Positions 8,799 through 17,529 of a stretch of DNA of 53,317 nucleotides are shown here, piece by piece (position 1 is the first letter of the stretch; each line of letters opens with the position of its first letter). Both the position numbers and the translations under genes were made by a program. The stretch comes from Clostridiaceae bacterium (GTDB taxonomy: Bacteria; Bacillota; Clostridia; TANB77; CAG-508): positions 1-53,317 of the forward strand of contig JAAZCX010000040.1 of assembly GCA_012513065.1 (NCBI GenBank), given 5' to 3'. The notes beneath the pieces are model-generated. The model worked only from the letters and a program-made list of their open reading frames with translations. It was not told the origin of the DNA and did not search any database.

Positions 8799-9167
8799 TT
8801 AAAAAATGTTTTTTATTACTATAAATATAGCAATTATAACTGCATTTAAAGATGCAAGGACTACTGCTCCTGCTGCTACATCTTTTGCAATCTTTGCAGT
8901 TGGATGAAATTTATCTGTAGTTAAATTCACTGCTTCTTCTACTGCTGTATTCATTACTTCTGTTATTATAACTAACATCGTAGCAAAACTTAAAAACATA
9001 CATTCTATTATATCTAATTTAAAATATATTGCACATATTATTACTACTAATGCTATTACTAATTGCACTTTTAAATTTCTTTGTGTTTTTATTGAATACC
9101 ATATTCCACTAAATGCTTTTTTCCATGAATCAATAAAATTCTTGTTTTTTAGCCTTTCGTCTTGCAT
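8799..9167 (-). CDS. dgkA: Diacylglycerol kinase / undecaprenol kinase
   Basis: 122-residue integral membrane kinase. In Gram-positive bacteria this family mainly phosphorylates undecaprenol. Three hydrophobic helices are visible; the active-site region EVMNTAVEEAVNL and the KDVAAGAV segment carry the conserved acidic residues. It lies between ybeY and the DUF3048 gene, matching the usual ybeY-dgkA order. Confidence 0.92.
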   Translation of the reverse strand: MQDERLKNKNFIDSWKKAFSGIWYSIKTQRNLKVQLVIALVVIICAIYFKLDIIECMFLSFATMLVIITEVMNTAVEEAVNLTTDKFHPTAKIAKDVAAGAVVLASLNAVIIAIFIVIKNIF

Positions 9168-9182
9168 TATATACTCCTTTTA

Positions 9183-9665
9183 TTATCTTGTTTGTTTTAG
9201 TTTTATTAATATTTTTTCTTCTTTAGGTCTCATTACTAATTTGTCTTTTTCTTCTATATGATCATATCCCATTATATGATAAAATCCGTGCACTAACATA
9301 TATGATAATTCTCTCTCGAAACTGTGTCCATATTCTTTCGCTTGTTCCTCGACTTTTTCTACTGATATAATAATATCTCCTAATACTTCTGGAATTATAT
9401 TTTTTACTTGTTCTTTTACTATTTTATCTATTTCATGTTTTTCAAACATTGGAAATGAAAGTACGTCTGTTGGCTTATCAACCTGTCTAAATTCTTTATT
9501 TAATTCATGAATTTTTTCTGGTGTTGTTAATGTAACACTCATATAAAAATTTAATTTTTCTATATTCTCTTCTTTAAAACATTCTGCTATTACATTTTCT
9601 ACAAATTTTAATAATTCTTTTTTTTCATCTAAATCTAAAAAGCAAACTTCAACTACTTTCTGCAT
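9183..9665 (-). CDS. ybeY: Endoribonuclease YbeY (rRNA maturation factor)
   Basis: 160-residue zinc-dependent RNase involved in 16S rRNA 3'-end maturation and ribosome quality control. The metal motif is HGFYHIMGYDH, with histidines at residues 126, 130 and 136, preceded by the LGDIIIS strand. Its start overlaps the last 13 bases of the upstream 402-aa gene, which suggests translational coupling. Confidence 0.93.
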   Translation of the reverse strand: MQKVVEVCFLDLDEKKELLKFVENVIAECFKEENIEKLNFYMSVTLTTPEKIHELNKEFRQVDKPTDVLSFPMFEKHEIDKIVKEQVKNIIPEVLGDIIISVEKVEEQAKEYGHSFERELSYMLVHGFYHIMGYDHIEEKDKLVMRPKEEKILIKLKQTR

Positions 9666-10861
9666 AATGCTTTCCTTCCTACATATGTTCCAATTGATTT
9701 ATAAGCATTTTTTAATTCTTTCATAGCTCCTAATAAAACTAATTTATTTTTGTAAAATTTTATAACTTTATAATATTTATTTTGATTTTTATAAATTTCT
9801 TTTAGATCTCCACTAATAAATAATATCTCTTTTTGTCTTGTATATTCTATATAATCTTTTATTTTTAATTTTTGGATTTCTTGGTATTTTTTCCAAAATG
9901 CTTTATATTCATCTCTCTTAGCAGGCTTGTCCCAATATATCTTTGTTGATAAAAGTTTAACATTATAATCTTCTATTAAATGATTTAATAAAGAATATGC
10001 TTTTTCTTGTTTTTTAATCACTCTTGTATCAACTATTAAACTTCTTACATCTTTTAATAATTTTATATAACATTGTTCTGCTACTATTAATGGTAAACTA
10101 TGTGTAAATAATTTTCTACTAATAGATAATAATACCATTCTTTTTTCAATTCCCTCATTTTGGTCTAATTTTCCTACAGTATAATTTTCAAATTTATTAT
10201 ATTCATCTATTATTTGTTTATATATTTCAGATTCTTCATTTTCCATTTTTAATGGAAGAATAGTTGTAATATATTCTTCTAATGCTTGGAATATTTTTTC
10301 ATAAATTTCTTCTTTATTTTGTGAAGTTAAAGTATCTGCTAACTTAATAGAAAAATGTTTTAATAATCCTTTATATAAGCTATCCATCTTTTCAACATAA
10401 AATGGTTTATATTTTTCTAATACTTTAGATTTATCCATTTCTTTTATTGTTTCATAATCTAACTCTAATAAATATTTTTGTTTTCTATATTTATATTCTA
10501 AATATTCAGATTCTTTAATTTTTATTACTTCATAGTATTTTGATAATGCATTTTTTTCAAAAATAGAAGCTGTATCATTTTTTACTTTTTTATATATTGA
10601 ATCCATGATATGTTTATCAATAGATTCTAAATATAAGCTAAATGTGTCTTCATATTTTTTTTGTGCAATTTCTTTTTTAGATATATCTTCTTGTACCTCA
10701 TTTTTACATATTTCATATGCCTTTAAAACATTATTTCTTTTTATTGAAATAAGCATACTATTAATTCCTATTCTTGTTGGAATTAACATTTTTGTTATAG
10801 TACTTGTTATTTTTGTGAAAAACGTTTTATCAGTATATACTCTTAAACTTCTTTCTTCCAT
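9653..10861 (-). CDS. Unrecognised 402-aa protein in the phoH/pgpH position
   Basis: Not recognised. The start at 10861 (MEERSLRVYTDK) is preferred because GGAAG lies about eight bases upstream and it leaves a 14-base gap to yqfD; a longer frame starts at 10903. The protein is Lys/Glu/Tyr-rich, predicted mostly helical, with no signal peptide, clear membrane segment or nucleotide-binding motif that I can see. It lies tightly between yqfD and ybeY, where phoH and pgpH normally stand, so it is probably co-expressed with the sporulation and rRNA-maturation genes around it. No PhoH P-loop or HD motif is present, so it is not a diverged copy of either in any obvious way. Confidence 0.75.
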   Translation of the reverse strand: MEERSLRVYTDKTFFTKITSTITKMLIPTRIGINSMLISIKRNNVLKAYEICKNEVQEDISKKEIAQKKYEDTFSLYLESIDKHIMDSIYKKVKNDTASIFEKNALSKYYEVIKIKESEYLEYKYRKQKYLLELDYETIKEMDKSKVLEKYKPFYVEKMDSLYKGLLKHFSIKLADTLTSQNKEEIYEKIFQALEEYITTILPLKMENEESEIYKQIIDEYNKFENYTVGKLDQNEGIEKRMVLLSISRKLFTHSLPLIVAEQCYIKLLKDVRSLIVDTRVIKKQEKAYSLLNHLIEDYNVKLLSTKIYWDKPAKRDEYKAFWKKYQEIQKLKIKDYIEYTRQKEILFISGDLKEIYKNQNKYYKVIKFYKNKLVLLGAMKELKNAYKSIGTYVGRKALCRK

Positions 10862-10875
10862 TATAATTCTTCCTT

Positions 10876-12060
10876 TCAAAATACTATTTTTTCTTTTGTC
10901 CATATTTCTTCTAGTACCTCATATATTACTTGTGCCTGTACATATTGTTCTGTTTCTTCATAATTAATATAAGTATTTACCAATTTTTCTTTATTTTTAA
11001 CTTGTTCATCTAATATTTTTTTTGCTTCTTGCACTGCTTTTTCTTTTGCTTCTTCTATTGTATTTTCTATTGTATTTTCTACTAATTCTATATTAGTTTT
11101 TTCAGTTATTTCAATTGGTAAATAGAAATCAGAAAATATTTTTACCTTTTTAGTTTTCTCTATTGTATCATATTTTTTAAATTTTGAAAGAGTTTTATAA
11201 AAATTTATTTGAAAATTATTTATCTTTACGGAATATTTATTTTCCGAGTTTTCTGTTTGCATTGATATTACTTGTTTTAAGTCTATTTTTTGAGTTTCTG
11301 TATACCAAACTTTTGCCTGAACTTCGCCATTTGCATGTACATATCTAATTCCTGTATATTTTCCTTCTAACCATCCACCTATTAGTAAGCTTCCTTCTTT
11401 TATTACATCTCCTTCTTTTACTAGGGGCGTACCATTTAATGCATTTACTTTTAATATAATACCTGGTTTTGTTGCAACAATATTACAATACTCTTCTTCT
11501 TTGATTATTTCTGGCTTTTTATCAGCTTCTACTACTTTCACAATTGCATTTGTTCCTTTTATTTCTATTCCTATCCATGCCAAATCATTTCTTTGCAATC
11601 TCATTTTATTTACAATTTCTTTCGTATTTAATGTGTTTTTTATCTTTCCTACTGATAATCCATGTTCTTTTAATTCTTCTATTATTTCTTGTTTATTAAT
11701 ATTATTATTTCCTTCAATTTCTATATTCCATATAAAATTAGATAAAGATAATATTCCTATTGTTATTAAGAGTAAGAATATAAAGAAAATCTTTCTCTTC
11801 TTATATTTATTAAAAATAAAAGGAATACCTTTTTTTTCTTTTATTTTTACTTTGCACTTTGTTTGCTTTGCAATTTTAGTAATTTCTTTAAAATCTTTTA
11901 TACTTATATTAGTATATAATAGTGTAGTTTTTTTCCTTTTACTACTCCATAGTAATATTTTTTTACTAACGCATAAATTAATTAGTCTTTCAATAAAGTA
12001 GCCTTCTATCTCTACTCTTATATATCCTAATATGTAATTTTGTAATATCTTTAGTTTCAA
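10876..12060 (-). CDS. yqfD: Sporulation protein YqfD
   Basis: 394 residues. The N-terminal cytosolic region has GYIRVEIEGYFIERLINLC, typical of YqfD. One membrane helix lies at about residue 90-110 and is followed by a large extracytoplasmic part with WNIEIEGNNNI and LAWIGIEIKG. It belongs to the family of mother-cell sporulation membrane proteins partnered with YqfC. It lies 13 bases downstream of yqfC. The C-terminal half is rich in charged coil-like residues. Confidence 0.92.
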   Translation of the reverse strand: MKLKILQNYILGYIRVEIEGYFIERLINLCVSKKILLWSSKRKKTTLLYTNISIKDFKEITKIAKQTKCKVKIKEKKGIPFIFNKYKKRKIFFIFLLLITIGILSLSNFIWNIEIEGNNNINKQEIIEELKEHGLSVGKIKNTLNTKEIVNKMRLQRNDLAWIGIEIKGTNAIVKVVEADKKPEIIKEEEYCNIVATKPGIILKVNALNGTPLVKEGDVIKEGSLLIGGWLEGKYTGIRYVHANGEVQAKVWYTETQKIDLKQVISMQTENSENKYSVKINNFQINFYKTLSKFKKYDTIEKTKKVKIFSDFYLPIEITEKTNIELVENTIENTIEEAKEKAVQEAKKILDEQVKNKEKLVNTYINYEETEQYVQAQVIYEVLEEIWTKEKIVF

Positions 12061-12073
12061 ATTTTTTCACCTC

Positions 12074-12364
12074 TTAATCAATTGTTTTTTCTAAATCTAT
12101 TGTTTCTATTTTACCTGTAACCAATATATCATCTGTTGTCATTTCATTTAAATCCAATTCATATCCATTTATATTTATTATTCCAATATGAGTACTTATT
12201 CTAATATAGAAATCTTGATATTCTAATATTCCTTTATAATTTTCTATTATTAATTCACTAAATCCTGTCAATATTATCTTTGGTTCTTCTGATGATATCT
12301 CTTTTGGAATTTCTAAAAATTTATCTATTCTACTTTGTTTTTTCTGTTTTTTTGTTTTTCTCAT
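12074..12364 (-). CDS. yqfC: Sporulation protein YqfC
   Basis: 96-residue protein with the YqfC-type core PKIILTGFSELIIENYKGIL and a repeated beta-strand pattern, preceded by a basic N-terminus. The start at 12364 is chosen because AAAGGAGG lies a few bases upstream; a seven-residue longer frame is possible. The yqfC-yqfD pair is a hallmark of endospore formers. It directly follows the broken pdaA gene. Confidence 0.88.
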   Translation of the reverse strand: MRKTKKQKKQSRIDKFLEIPKEISSEEPKIILTGFSELIIENYKGILEYQDFYIRISTHIGIININGYELDLNEMTTDDILVTGKIETIDLEKTID

Positions 12365-12381
12365 TTTTCCTCCTTTTGTTC

Positions 12382-13195
12382 TCACCTCTCAAATTGATCT
12401 AAATTTGAAAATTCATATCCATTTGCTTTTATTTCTTTTATACATTTATCTAGTATATTTGTATTATCTTTTGAATTTCCATGTAATAAAATTACTGCTC
12501 CATTATGAATATTATCCATTATTTTCTTTTTTGCATATTCTTCTCTTCCTTGATTATCTTCATTCCAGTCATCATATGCAAATGACCACATTACAGTTTT
12601 ATATCCGAAGAGTATTACAATACGCCACACTTTTTTGACTATATTCACCTTTTGGTGGTCTTATATATTTCATTTCATATCCAAATTTCTCATATACTGC
12701 CGTATGTAAATCCATTACTTCTTTTTTTATTTGTTCTTCATTAAGTGATGGCATGCTTTTATGATTTACAGTGTGATTTCCTATTATATGGCCTTCTTCG
12801 ATCATTTTCTTCACTAATTCTGGTTTACTATTTATATAATGTCCTGTAATAAAAAACGTAGCTTTTACTTCATTTTGCTTTAATACTTCTAATATTTTTT
12901 CTGTATAACCTGCTTCATATCCTTCATCAAAAGTCAAATATACTTTTTTGGATTCAGAATTTCCTATTGCTATTCCTTCTTGTTCATCAATTATTTTTTT
13001 GTTTAAACTTCCTAAATCTGGTTGTTTATGATTATCATTTCTTTTTATTCCCCACTCTATTTTTTTTGAATCTAAACTTTCTAAAAAGCTACTAGTCTGT
13101 ATTGTATCTTCTTTATCAAAGCTATTTATTACGCTAACTGTAAATATTGTAAATATTAAAATACAAAATAAATAATAATACTTTTTGTTTTTCAC
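12382..13195 (-). pseudogene. pdaA: Frame-shifted PdaA-type polysaccharide deacetylase
   Basis: NodB-fold deacetylase of the delta-lactam (PdaA) type, which acts on spore-cortex peptidoglycan. The first frame (from a GTG at 13195, AAAGGAG upstream) has an N-terminal membrane segment, the LTFDEGYE motif, GNHTVNH and RPPKGEYS, then runs to a stop after AYCNTL. The next frame continues the protein seamlessly with GYKTVMWSFAYDDWN and the VILLHGNSKDN motif to a stop at 12382. Removing one base near 12607 (C on the coding strand) joins CTT to GGA and restores the full domain. It could be a true mutation or a sequence error; the second part has no plausible start of its own. Confidence 0.85.
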
Positions 13196-13277
13196 TATTT
13201 TTTACTCCTTTACATATCTTTTTTTAATTTTATGAATTTTAAAGAAGATTATTACTTTTATTTATAATTTTTAAAAA

Positions 13278-13310
13278 CAAAAAAAGAACATATTATATGT
13301 TCTTTTTTCT
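13278..13310 (-). terminator. Intrinsic terminator of the helicase gene
   Basis: Near-perfect palindrome AAAAAGAACATAT / ATATGTTCTTTTT with T-rich flanks on both strands, directly after the helicase stop codon and upstream of pdaA. Confidence 0.8.
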
Positions 13311-13320
13311 TATTTTTATA

Positions 13321-14958
13321 TTATGCTTTTGCAATTTCTATATTAAATTCTTTTCCTTTAATTTTTTTATCATTCATTGTTTCCATTATATCTTCTTGGA
13401 ATTGTTCTGGTATTTCTACAAAAGAAAAATTGTCTAATACTTTGATTTTACCAATTTCTTCTCCACTTACTTCTGTATTTGCTGTAAAGCTTCCTACTAT
13501 ATCTTTTGCTTGTATACCATCTTTCTTTCCTACACTTAAAAACAATTTAATATAACCTGATTCTTGTGATTTTATTGACTTTCCACTCTTAGATTGTCTT
13601 GTTTTTCTATCTTCCCTATCTTCTCTTTCTATTTTTGATCTTTCACTTATTTTTATAACTTTTTTACTATTAATTGTTTCTAATAAAGCTTTAGCTATTG
13701 TTTCAATACTGTTTGCTTCTAAAAGTTTTTCTAATATTTCATTATTTAATTCATTGTTTGTTTCTTTTTCATTATCTATGATTTTTTGAATTTTATTTAC
13801 TATTTTTATTGCTTTAGCTTCATCCATTTCTCTTGCTGTAGGTATTTTACCATATAATATTTTAGTATTTGCATATTTTTCTATTCTTAGTATTTTACCT
13901 TTTTCTTTTCCTCCTATAAAAGTATATGCTTTTCCTGAATTTCCGTTTCTTCCTGTTCTTCCAATTCTATGCACATAGTATTCTTCTTCTTGAGGTATAT
14001 CATAATTTATAACTAATTCTAGATTATCTACGTCAATTCCTCTTGCTACTACATCTGTTGCAACTAAGATTTGTATATCTCCTCTTTTTAGCTTTTCCAT
14101 TATATATTGTCTTTGTATTTGTTTAATATCTCCATGTAATGATTCTGCTTTATATCCATTTTTCTTTAAAATTTCTATTAATTCATCTACTTTTCTTTTT
14201 GTATTACAAAAAATTACTGCTTTATTTGGATTATTAACTTCTATTAATCTCATTACAGTTTCATCTTTCATTGATTGTTTTACTTCAATTCCTATTTGTT
14301 CTATTTTATCTACTGTTAATTGTTTTGCTTCTATTTTTACACTTACTGGTTTTGTTAAATATTTTTTAGCTATATCTAAAATTCTTTTATTCATTGTAGC
14401 TGAAAATAATACTGTTTGTCTTTCTTCTGGAACTTCTGATAATATAGTTTGAATATCTTCTTCAAATCCCATATTAAGCATTTCATCTGCTTCATCTAAT
14501 ACTACCATTCTTATATCATCTAATTTTAATGTTTTTCTTCTCATATGATCCATTATTCTTCCTGGTGTACCAACTACTATTTTTATTCCTGATTTTAAAG
14601 ATTTTATTTGTCTTTCAATTGATTCTCCTCCATATATTGATAGACATTTCACTCCATCTTCATATTTTGTGAATTTTCTTAATTCTCCTGTTATTTGAAT
14701 TGCTAATTCTCTTGTAGGTGCTAAAATTATAGTTTGTATAGATTTTAAGTTTTTATCGATCTTTTCTATCGCTGGTAAACCATATGCTGCAGTTTTTCCT
14801 GTTCCTGTCTGTGACTGTCCTATAATATCTTTTCCTTCTAATATTACTGGTATTGTTTGCTCTTGAATTGGTGTTGTTTCAATGTACCCCGCTTCCTCTA
14901 ATGCTCTTTTCAAATTATTAGATATCTCTAATTCCTCAAATTTTAATTTTTTTTCCAT
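13321..14958 (-). CDS. DEAD-box RNA helicase with DbpA-type RNA-binding domain
   Basis: 545-residue ATP-dependent RNA helicase. Motifs in order: the Q-motif region TTPIQEQTIP, motif I QTGTGKT (about residues 50-56), PTRELA, TPGR, DEAD, SAT, and HRIGRTGR. After a charged linker with a KIEREDREDRKTRQ stretch comes a C-terminal DbpA/CsdA RNA-recognition domain (IQAKDIVGSFTANTEVSGEE through IGKIKVLDNFSFVEIP). This domain in YxiN/DbpA binds 23S rRNA, so a role in 50S assembly or cold adaptation is likely. The gene is monocistronic and has a leader with a short ORF and an attenuator-like terminator. DeaD versus DbpA subtype is not settled. Confidence 0.92.
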   Translation of the reverse strand: MEKKLKFEELEISNNLKRALEEAGYIETTPIQEQTIPVILEGKDIIGQSQTGTGKTAAYGLPAIEKIDKNLKSIQTIILAPTRELAIQITGELRKFTKYEDGVKCLSIYGGESIERQIKSLKSGIKIVVGTPGRIMDHMRRKTLKLDDIRMVVLDEADEMLNMGFEEDIQTILSEVPEERQTVLFSATMNKRILDIAKKYLTKPVSVKIEAKQLTVDKIEQIGIEVKQSMKDETVMRLIEVNNPNKAVIFCNTKRKVDELIEILKKNGYKAESLHGDIKQIQRQYIMEKLKRGDIQILVATDVVARGIDVDNLELVINYDIPQEEEYYVHRIGRTGRNGNSGKAYTFIGGKEKGKILRIEKYANTKILYGKIPTAREMDEAKAIKIVNKIQKIIDNEKETNNELNNEILEKLLEANSIETIAKALLETINSKKVIKISERSKIEREDREDRKTRQSKSGKSIKSQESGYIKLFLSVGKKDGIQAKDIVGSFTANTEVSGEEIGKIKVLDNFSFVEIPEQFQEDIMETMNDKKIKGKEFNIEIAKA

Positions 14959-14983
14959 TTATTTTCTCCTTTTATATTTTTTT

Positions 14984-15029
14984 GCATAAAAATAGCCTAA
15001 AAACAAATATATCAATCTGTTTTTAGACT
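14984..15029 (-). terminator. Attenuator-like terminator in the helicase leader
   Basis: Minus strand AGTCTAAAAACA (15029-15018) pairs over 12 bp, with one G-U, with TGTTTTTAGGCT (15005-14994), followed by ATTTTTATG. It lies between the helicase promoter and its ATG, about 25 bases before the SD region. The 5' arm is also the end of a 24-codon leader ORF. Confidence 0.75.
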
Positions 15030-15086
15030 ACATGGCGGCGACACTTTATAATTTCTACTTTTAAACAAATTTAATACACTATTCAT
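15012..15086 (-). CDS. Candidate leader peptide of the helicase gene (24 aa)
   Basis: ATG at 15086, stop TGA at 15014-15012. The peptide starts MNSVLNLFK and ends KVSPPCSLKTD. A SigA promoter predicts a transcript start near 15101, so this ATG is the first in the message, only about 15 bases in, with GGTAG eight bases before it. The codons for Ser-Leu-Lys-Thr make the 5' arm of the terminator and the stop lies in its loop, so a ribosome finishing the ORF would cover that arm. Pro-Pro near the end is a sequence at which ribosomes can slow. Not a family I recognise. Confidence 0.5.
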   Translation of the reverse strand: MNSVLNLFKSRNYKVSPPCSLKTD

Positions 15087-15107
15087 GGTTATTTCTACCA
15101 GATATGT

Positions 15108-15136
15108 ATTATATCACATTTTTTTTAATTTAGCAA
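15108..15136 (-). promoter_or_regulatory. SigA-type promoter of the helicase gene
   Basis: Minus strand TTGCTA, a 17-base spacer and TATAAT, predicting a leader of about 140 bases. The interval 14959-15405 holds this leader and, on the other strand, the promoter and 5' UTR of the response regulator; nothing else is seen in it. Confidence 0.6.
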
Positions 15137-15301
15137 ATTTATTTTTATTAATATTGAATATTTTTCCAATTTCATTTTTTATTTTAATTTTTATATATAC
15201 TTATAGATTAATTTTGTTGTATGGGTTTTATTTAGTTTTTGCTTATTTTAATAGGGTTTCAAAGGTTCGACATTTTTTTGTTTTTTATCTTCTTTTTTCT
15301 A

Positions 15302-15330
15302 TTGACAATGGTCTTTTTTTGAATTATTAT
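15302..15330 (+). promoter_or_regulatory. SigA-type promoter of the agr regulator genes
   Basis: TTGACA, a 17-base spacer and TATTAT. A short GC-containing hairpin (TCCC / GGGA) followed by ATTTTTT lies right after the predicted start, at about 15338-15360, and may affect message stability. Confidence 0.7.
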
Positions 15331-15405
15331 GTAGTTAAATCCCTAAAAAAGGGAATTTTTTCCAATATACAAAAGAATAAATATATGTTCATGGAGGAAA
15401 ATTAT

Positions 15406-16161
15406 ATGTTGAATTTTGTTTTATGTGATGATAACAAAATTATTTTAGATAGACTTTCAAAAGTGTTAGAATCTCTTTTCATAAAGCATAATCTTGATGC
15501 AGAAGTTTCTTTTACTTCTATTGATCCTTTGAGTACTTTAGAATATGTAAAAAGCAATACTGTAACCGCAATCTTTCTTGATATTGATTTGAAATCAAAT
15601 ATTTCAGGTTTAGATTTAGCAAGTAAAATCAGGGAAATAGATAATAAAGTTTATATAATTTTTACAAGTGCTCATTTAGAATATATTTTAATTGCTTATA
15701 AATATAAAACTTTTGATTTTATTCCAAAGCCAATAACTTCAGAAAGATTAGAAGAAACAATTATTAGAATTATTAATGATATAAAAGATTATAAGATTAA
15801 AACCAAATTTATTAGGTTAAGTAATAGAAATACAATTATAAATCAAGATAGCGTTAAGTATATTAAAAAAGATGGTATGAAATTAGTTTTCTATACAGAT
15901 ACAAGGAAATATGAAACTTATAGTTCATTTGCGAAAATTTCAAATGAACTGCCACCAAACTTTATAAGATGTCATAAATCTTATATTGCTAATGTAGATA
16001 AAATAACTGATATAGACACTAATAATAATTTAGTGTTTTTTGATAGCAAAAATAATTCTAGTTGCTATATCGGTCCAAAATATAAAAATAAATTAATGGA
16101 GGTTTTTAATTACGATGGAAATAATACAAACAATTTGGACAGCATTGACCACACAAAATGA
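15406..16161 (+). CDS. AgrA-like LytTR response regulator
   Basis: 251 residues. The receiver domain has the acidic pair D8-D9, the phospho-acceptor D59 (in IFLDIDL), a TS near residue 87 and the PKP lysine. The C-terminal LytTR DNA-binding domain runs from about residue 140, with IRLSNRNTI, a YIKKDGMKL strand and FIRCHKSYIANVDKI. The start at 15406 is chosen because GGAGG lies eight bases upstream and the receiver fold begins at once (MLNFVLCDDN); the frame is open about 320 bases further upstream but this part is AT-rich and contains the promoter. The gene overlaps the kinase by 47 bases. With AgrB, AgrD and the AgrC-like kinase it forms a peptide quorum-sensing circuit. Confidence 0.9.
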   Translation: MLNFVLCDDNKIILDRLSKVLESLFIKHNLDAEVSFTSIDPLSTLEYVKSNTVTAIFLDIDLKSNISGLDLASKIREIDNKVYIIFTSAHLEYILIAYKYKTFDFIPKPITSERLEETIIRIINDIKDYKIKTKFIRLSNRNTIINQDSVKYIKKDGMKLVFYTDTRKYETYSSFAKISNELPPNFIRCHKSYIANVDKITDIDTNNNLVFFDSKNNSSCYIGPKYKNKLMEVFNYDGNNTNNLDSIDHTK

Positions 16162-17461
16162 AGCATTAACAACTGCACTATGTATACCCTTAACCTTTTT
16201 AGAAGGTATTGTATCTATGCTTTTATTTACAACAATCTTAAATATAAAAAGTGATAAAAGACAAAAATTTTTTTATGTGATTTTTGTTAGTGTTATTGGA
16301 TTAATAGGTAGATTTGCTATTCCAGCACCTTATAATGCTTTTTTTAATATTATTGCTATGATACTTTCTGTAAAATTTATATTTAATACAACTGTATTGA
16401 AATCTGTTTTAGGAATATTAATACCTTTTTTATTAGTAGCAATATTGGAATCTATAATTTCAAAAGTATATTATTCAATATTTAAAATAGATTATATAAT
16501 TGGAATGAATATTCCCTTTAATCGATTATGTGTAACTCTCATTATATATTTTATAGTTTTAAATATTTATTTAATAGTAAAATATTTAAAACTAAGTTTT
16601 CCTAATATTGAAGTATTAAATAAAAAACAAAGGATTTCTTTAATCCTTACAATTATATTTGGTATTATATTAATAGCTACACAATTATATACAGTTTTCT
16701 TTTATGCTGATGTACTTCCATTTTTTATAATACTTTTAAATATTTTTAGTTTAGTAGCATACTTTTTTATAAGTATGTATACAATTTTTACTGTAGCAAA
16801 ACTACAATCTACTTCAATAAATTTAGAAGAAGCAAAATTATATAATAAAACTTTACAAATACTTCATGATAATATTAGAGCATTTAAACATGACTTCTGG
16901 AATATTGTTCAAGGTATTGGTGGATATATTGGAAAAGGTGATATTGAAGGTTTAAAAAAATATTATGAGAAGCTTGTTGAAGATTGCCAACAAGTAAATA
17001 ATTTAACAGCATTAAGTCCAGAAGTTGTAAATAATCCAGCTATATATAATATTTTAGCAGATAAATATCATAATGCTGATGAACTTGGAATAAAAATAAA
17101 TTTAGAAGTATTTACTGATTTAAATGATTTTAATATTAATTATTATCAACTTATAAGAATTCTTGGAATACTTATGAATAATGCAGTAGAAGCTGCAAAA
17201 GAATGTGATGAGAAAATTATTAATGTTTGTTTTAGAAAAGATAAAAATAGACATATGCATATTATATATATTGAAAATACATACAAAGATAAAAATATTA
17301 ATACTGAAACTATTTTTGAAAAAGGCTTTTCTACAAAAGAAGGAAATACTGGTATTGGCTTATGGGAAGTAAGACAAATATTAAAGAAAAATAATAATTT
17401 AAATTTATATACTACTAAAAATAATCAATACTTCTGCCAACAATTTGAAATATATTATTAA
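16115..17461 (+). CDS. AgrC-like sensor histidine kinase
   Basis: 448-residue membrane kinase of the HPK10/AgrC type. The first roughly 225 residues hold six or seven hydrophobic segments, the expected peptide-sensing region. The phospho-acceptor is H259 in FKHDFWNIVQGIGGYI. The GHKL ATPase domain shows the N-box NNAVEAA and the G-box NTGIGLWEV. GGAGG lies 12 bases before the ATG, inside the response regulator gene. The likely signal is the AgrD-derived cyclic peptide from the convergent agrBD genes. Confidence 0.9.
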   Translation: MEIIQTIWTALTTQNEALTTALCIPLTFLEGIVSMLLFTTILNIKSDKRQKFFYVIFVSVIGLIGRFAIPAPYNAFFNIIAMILSVKFIFNTTVLKSVLGILIPFLLVAILESIISKVYYSIFKIDYIIGMNIPFNRLCVTLIIYFIVLNIYLIVKYLKLSFPNIEVLNKKQRISLILTIIFGIILIATQLYTVFFYADVLPFFIILLNIFSLVAYFFISMYTIFTVAKLQSTSINLEEAKLYNKTLQILHDNIRAFKHDFWNIVQGIGGYIGKGDIEGLKKYYEKLVEDCQQVNNLTALSPEVVNNPAIYNILADKYHNADELGIKINLEVFTDLNDFNINYYQLIRILGILMNNAVEAAKECDEKIINVCFRKDKNRHMHIIYIENTYKDKNINTETIFEKGFSTKEGNTGIGLWEVRQILKKNNNLNLYTTKNNQYFCQQFEIYY

Positions 17462-17467
17462 ATATCA

Positions 17468-17504
17468 TAAAAAACAAGATAGAAATTAATCTATCTTGTT
17501 TTTC
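17468..17504. terminator. Bidirectional terminator between the two agr halves
   Basis: Inverted repeat AAAAACAAGATAG / CTATCTTGTTTTT with an eight-base loop and T-rich tails on both strands. It serves the kinase gene on plus and agrD on minus. Confidence 0.85.
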
Positions 17505-17529
17505 TTTATATATAAAATTGTGGAATTTT

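Noticed and set aside
12382-12648. Separate gene for the C-terminal part of the deacetylase
   Set aside because: No start signal, and it continues the PdaA fold of the upstream frame exactly.
15018-15060. 5S or other rRNA remnant suggested by GGCGGCGACAC before the helicase
   Set aside because: Similarity to the end of 5S is limited to a few bases; the stretch is better explained as codons of the leader ORF and the terminator arm.
15085-15405. Longer response-regulator frame opening at 15085
   Set aside because: The extra 107 residues are AT-driven and contain the promoter; a proper GGAGG and the receiver fold begin at 15406.
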